Below the pieces are notes generated by a model, which saw only the letters and a list, made by a program, of their open reading frames with translations, was not told the origin of the DNA and did not search any database. Of a DNA stretch of 64,000 bases, positions 55,292 through 64,000 are shown in pieces; position 1 is the stretch's first letter; the number at the start of each line of letters is the position of its first letter. A program made the position numbers and the translations under genes. The stretch comes from Latrodectus hesperus (lineage: Eukaryota; Arthropoda; Arachnida; Araneae; Theridiidae): positions 67,377,761-67,441,760 of the forward strand of contig CM075854.1 of assembly GCA_037975125.1 (NCBI GenBank). The letters are read 5' to 3'.

Positions 55292-55410
55292 CTGAAGAAA
55301 GGAATCGGCATCGTTAGTTTTTGCCCGCACTGGTCCTCATGATCGTTTACGCGACGGGCACGTTCTCGCCGCTAGGCAAGCGGACCGAAGGGAAAAATCA
55401 ACGATATAAT

Positions 55411-58400
55411 TTCTCATTTACTCGATATTTCTAGCTTTCTCCTTTATTTTTCACGATTGCAGAAGGAGAAATCTCTAAACGTTGCACTTAAAACGACTTT
55501 CTAGGGAACACTGCAACTAAATGATTAAAATGTAATGAGAGCACTTTGGTTAAAGGAAAACTAAGGAGAAGAAAAATAATAACAGAAAACAAATCTTTCC
55601 CTTAGAACTTAAAGTTTTTTTCAAATGTATGCTCAATATTATCCTATTTCAGTTTGCTAAAACATGAGTGTTTTTTGCGTGAAATAAATTTTTTGCTTGC
55701 TCATATTTTCTTTTGAAAACAAAAATAATAAGACTTTATTTTCCAATAAACTGATTAAAAATTTATATAATAATTTTATGATATTTATTTATTTAAATTA
55801 TGTATATATTCTGATGTTAAGTTTTAATATCTTTATGAAGCTTTTTAACTTGAATATGCATTCGCGTTACAAAAATTTACAATGAAAATGGAACTGAGGA
55901 TTATATAAGTAAATAAAATGTTAACTCCCAACTACATGAACGATAACAGTTTAATACTTAAGACTTTTCATGGTACTTGAAAATGTGACCTGTTTTTCGA
56001 AGTTGTAAACATTTATTAAAATGTAAAATACATGGAGATGATAATGTTTCATTTTTAATGAATAACAAAAATGATCTTTTCAGTAATTTAAAATATTAAC
56101 CGAAGTTCTATATAAATTCGAAGACATTTATATAGTTTTTGAAATCACAGTTAATATCTGATGTCTATTAATATTTTATGTCAAGCACTCTCAAATTAAG
56201 CGTCTAAGAATAAACTTTAAAACTTTGTATAAATATGGAATTATTATAAAAATGCAATTAATTTTAGTATTATAATAATGTATAATATTTTACAAATATA
56301 GAGATATGCAACACTATAAGACAATGTTATTTTATTTATTTGGTCATATTATATTAATATGTTACTGGAAGCTATATCACATTTCGATTTATAAATAACG
56401 TCCATGTGGTCGACAAAAGTATTTAAGCTTTTTTGAACTGAAACTGAATATTCAGTTTCATCTCATAGAATGTTATTTACTCAACAGTGCATACATATTT
56501 CATCGATACAACATGAGTTCACAAGAATTACGTATATAAACATTTATTGATAATAGCTCTGAACTCCTTAACTAATAATAAAAATTCACTTAAATTTCTA
56601 TTAGATTATATGTATATGGACTAGAGAGAGAGATTTTACACATACATAATAAGCTCTCAATTATATAAATTTTCGCAAAAAAGTAATACCAAAAATAAAG
56701 ATAATAGATATTACTTAAGAAAATAGTACATTAAAATTTATGAATCTTTATAAGTTATTAGCAGCAATAATTCTTAAAATATAGATATCTTTGCCATGCT
56801 TAAATATTCAGTTGATATCCTTGCAAAAAATATAGGAAAACATCTTTTCATTTAAAAAACTGTTTTATTGTTATATTTCTTCTGTGGCTTTTAAGCACTT
56901 AAAGGTTAATTTATATAACACTCGTTGCAAAATTCATTAAAGTTTTAAGTCGACTTAATAGAAAAGTTTCTTTTTTAATTAAAATAAATAATTAATAAAT
57001 ACTGGAATTTATCAACTGAGGATGAAATAAAAAAATTACTTTTCAGCAAATGAAGTATTCACTTGAAAGTAATAAGTAAGAAGTGCACAGGTATAAATAT
57101 CTGAAATAATCTTTAATGTATTATATCTGACAGCAACCTTTAAATAAACGTGTTTTAATATTTAAAGGTTGTAATTTAATACCAATATAAATTAAAATGC
57201 ACTTCAAATTACCAGAGAAGAATGGAGAAACAAAATCACTTACAATTCAAAATATTTTTGAATTCAATGTAAATATGTTACAGATCTTTTACATATTTCT
57301 TTTAGAGTATTTTCTAAGTAACATCCCTGATATTTTGCATTAAAAATATTCATTACATTGCAAAATATTTGATTCTCTTTCCATTCTATCGTACTGCACA
57401 ATAATACATTTCATCTTATTAGTTATGTACAGCTTATTTTGTACATTATTAATTAGATAGAATATTTAAGATGTTAATGTTTTATATTTGCTCATCATTT
57501 TTGATGCAAAAAATTACATAATTTCATAAGCAATGAGGCCTTATTTACTTAAATCTTTGTATTGGTTTTATAGAAAAAAATGTACTTATGAAAATGAATA
57601 CTACTCTGATATTTTTCAAATCAAAGTAAAAAATAGGAACGTTCTTTTAATAAAATGAAGCACATAATGTTTAATTTATTTAATGTATAAGCATTATTTT
57701 TGAGTTCATAATACAGTCATTTTTTTTAATTTCATGATTTATAAAAAAGCGTTAATTGGTATAGTTGGTTAAATAATGTATCATCTTGCTATCCATTTGG
57801 ATGGATCAAAATATTTTTATTTTCTTTCTTCCACAACTTTACATAATCTTTAAATCATGGGTTTTTTCTTAATTATAATAATGTATGAGATTGAGCACTT
57901 AAAACTCTTCTGAAAATGTATCTTAAAATTTATTATAATAACTATTATTAAAATCAAAATACTCTCTTAAAAATAATACTACTAACTACACTCATATCAA
58001 ATTTTAAGATTACTTAAGTTCATACATTATTTAGTGATTTAAGTTTCATCGATAAATGGAAAAAAAATGCTTTCTAAATTAAATTAATCTGTATAAATAA
58101 CCAATCATGCAACCTGAAATACAGCTACTGAATTTCCACTTTTTTAAGCTCTGACGTCAGAATGTAAAGTAAATGGAAAATAAAATGAAAAGAATCCATG
58201 CGAAAAACATTTGATAAACACATATGTTCGCAATTACGCGGGTGTAACGATAATACTTTTCTTTGACATAAAGAAAATTTCAATATTTTTTTATTCCAAT
58301 GCAATGAGAAACTTTACAAATAAGATCTTTTATGAGTTATGATAAACTTAGTTGGATAAAACAACTAAATATTATAACTCAATTTGAAAGGAAATCATGA

Positions 58401-58750
58401 TTTGAATGCTTTTTATAAGTTAAAATTTATAGCCAAAATTAAAGACATTTGAGGAATTTTTATGTTCTCCTTGCAAAAATACAAAGAATAATGATAACTT
58501 TAAAGAATCAATAATTTAATACATTTATTCTAAAGTCTTAAATATTAGAATACAAAATATAATCTACCTGTGGAGAGATAGAAATATCAAACATTACACA
58601 ATAAACTATAATTTTAAATGCTAGAAAATTATTGTCAAACATTGCATCAATTTATTATTAATATACTTGGAAATACAAGAATTTTTACCATTATTTGAAA
58701 AAAATTCAAATATTTTGTATACATACTACCAAAATTTAAAATTATTTTGC
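55411..58750. other. AT-rich DNA without recognisable features
   Basis: Immediately right of the island the sequence returns to AT-rich background. No gene is recognised. Confidence 0.5.
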
Positions 58751-58800
58751 ATACATATTTATTTATTTATTTATTTATATATACATATGTATGTATGTTA
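58751..58800. repeat. (TTTA)n(TA)n(TATG)n compound microsatellite
   Basis: Repeated TTTA units pass into TA and then TATG units over about 50 bases. Confidence 0.85.

Positions 58801-64000
<5,200 letters not shown>

Larger units (their letters stand above)
54730..55410. promoter_or_regulatory. GC-rich island, candidate gene start or exon
   Basis: The strongest compositional island of the window, with many CpGs (for example GCGACGGGCACG near 55352 and TTGCGCGCC near 55072). Its interior is open on both strands. On the plus strand it is entered by a good acceptor-like tract ending TTTTTTTCTACAG at 54901. On the minus strand, 54978-55291 is bounded by splice-like sites. The right part (55310-55400) is CpG-dense and free of frames, as a promoter might be. 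No protein family is recognised, and which strand is used cannot be decided from the sequence. Confidence 0.4.

Overview
The window reads as non-coding nuclear DNA from an animal, most likely an arthropod and possibly an arachnid. The lineage is an inference from the transposon and SINE content and from base composition; no conserved host gene places it. By eye about three quarters or more of the bases are A or T. There is no operon-like packing, long (TA)n tracts recur every few kilobases, and no host protein-coding gene can be recognised. The long open frames in the (TA)n tracts encode only Tyr-Ile repeats and are not genes.

What can be named is almost all mobile DNA. From left to right: (1) a very decayed Tc1/mariner transposase relic at about 430-1340. 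(2) A gene-like but unrecognised island at 12360-13325. (3) A Tc1-type DD34E element at 14884-19812, split by a 3.4-kb piggyBac-type insertion at 16026-19438. The insertion has matching 11-bp ends, a TTAA duplication and no transposase. (4) A mariner-superfamily element at 25280-27211 with 276-bp terminal inverted repeats and a 359-codon transposase frame broken only by two in-frame stops. It sits between two units of a 115-bp tandem repeat. (5) A second DD34E Tc1-type element at 37582-39053, broken by frameshifts and stops. (6) Two tRNA-derived SINEs, at 43268-43479 (minus) and 48346-48522 (plus), which share head and core but not tail. (7) A weak LINE reverse-transcriptase remnant at 49369-49605.

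A few stretches richer in G and C stand out: 30736-31008, 33960-34330, 42130-42470 and above all 54730-55410. The last has overlapping open frames on both strands, splice-site-like edges and a CTCF-like motif, and is the best candidate for part of a host gene or its control region. The rest is featureless AT-rich DNA with scattered perfect hairpins. The transposons form a layered record: a Tc1 copy was hit by a piggyBac-type element, and a tandem array was hit by a mariner-type element. Nothing here looks like a working multi-gene system.
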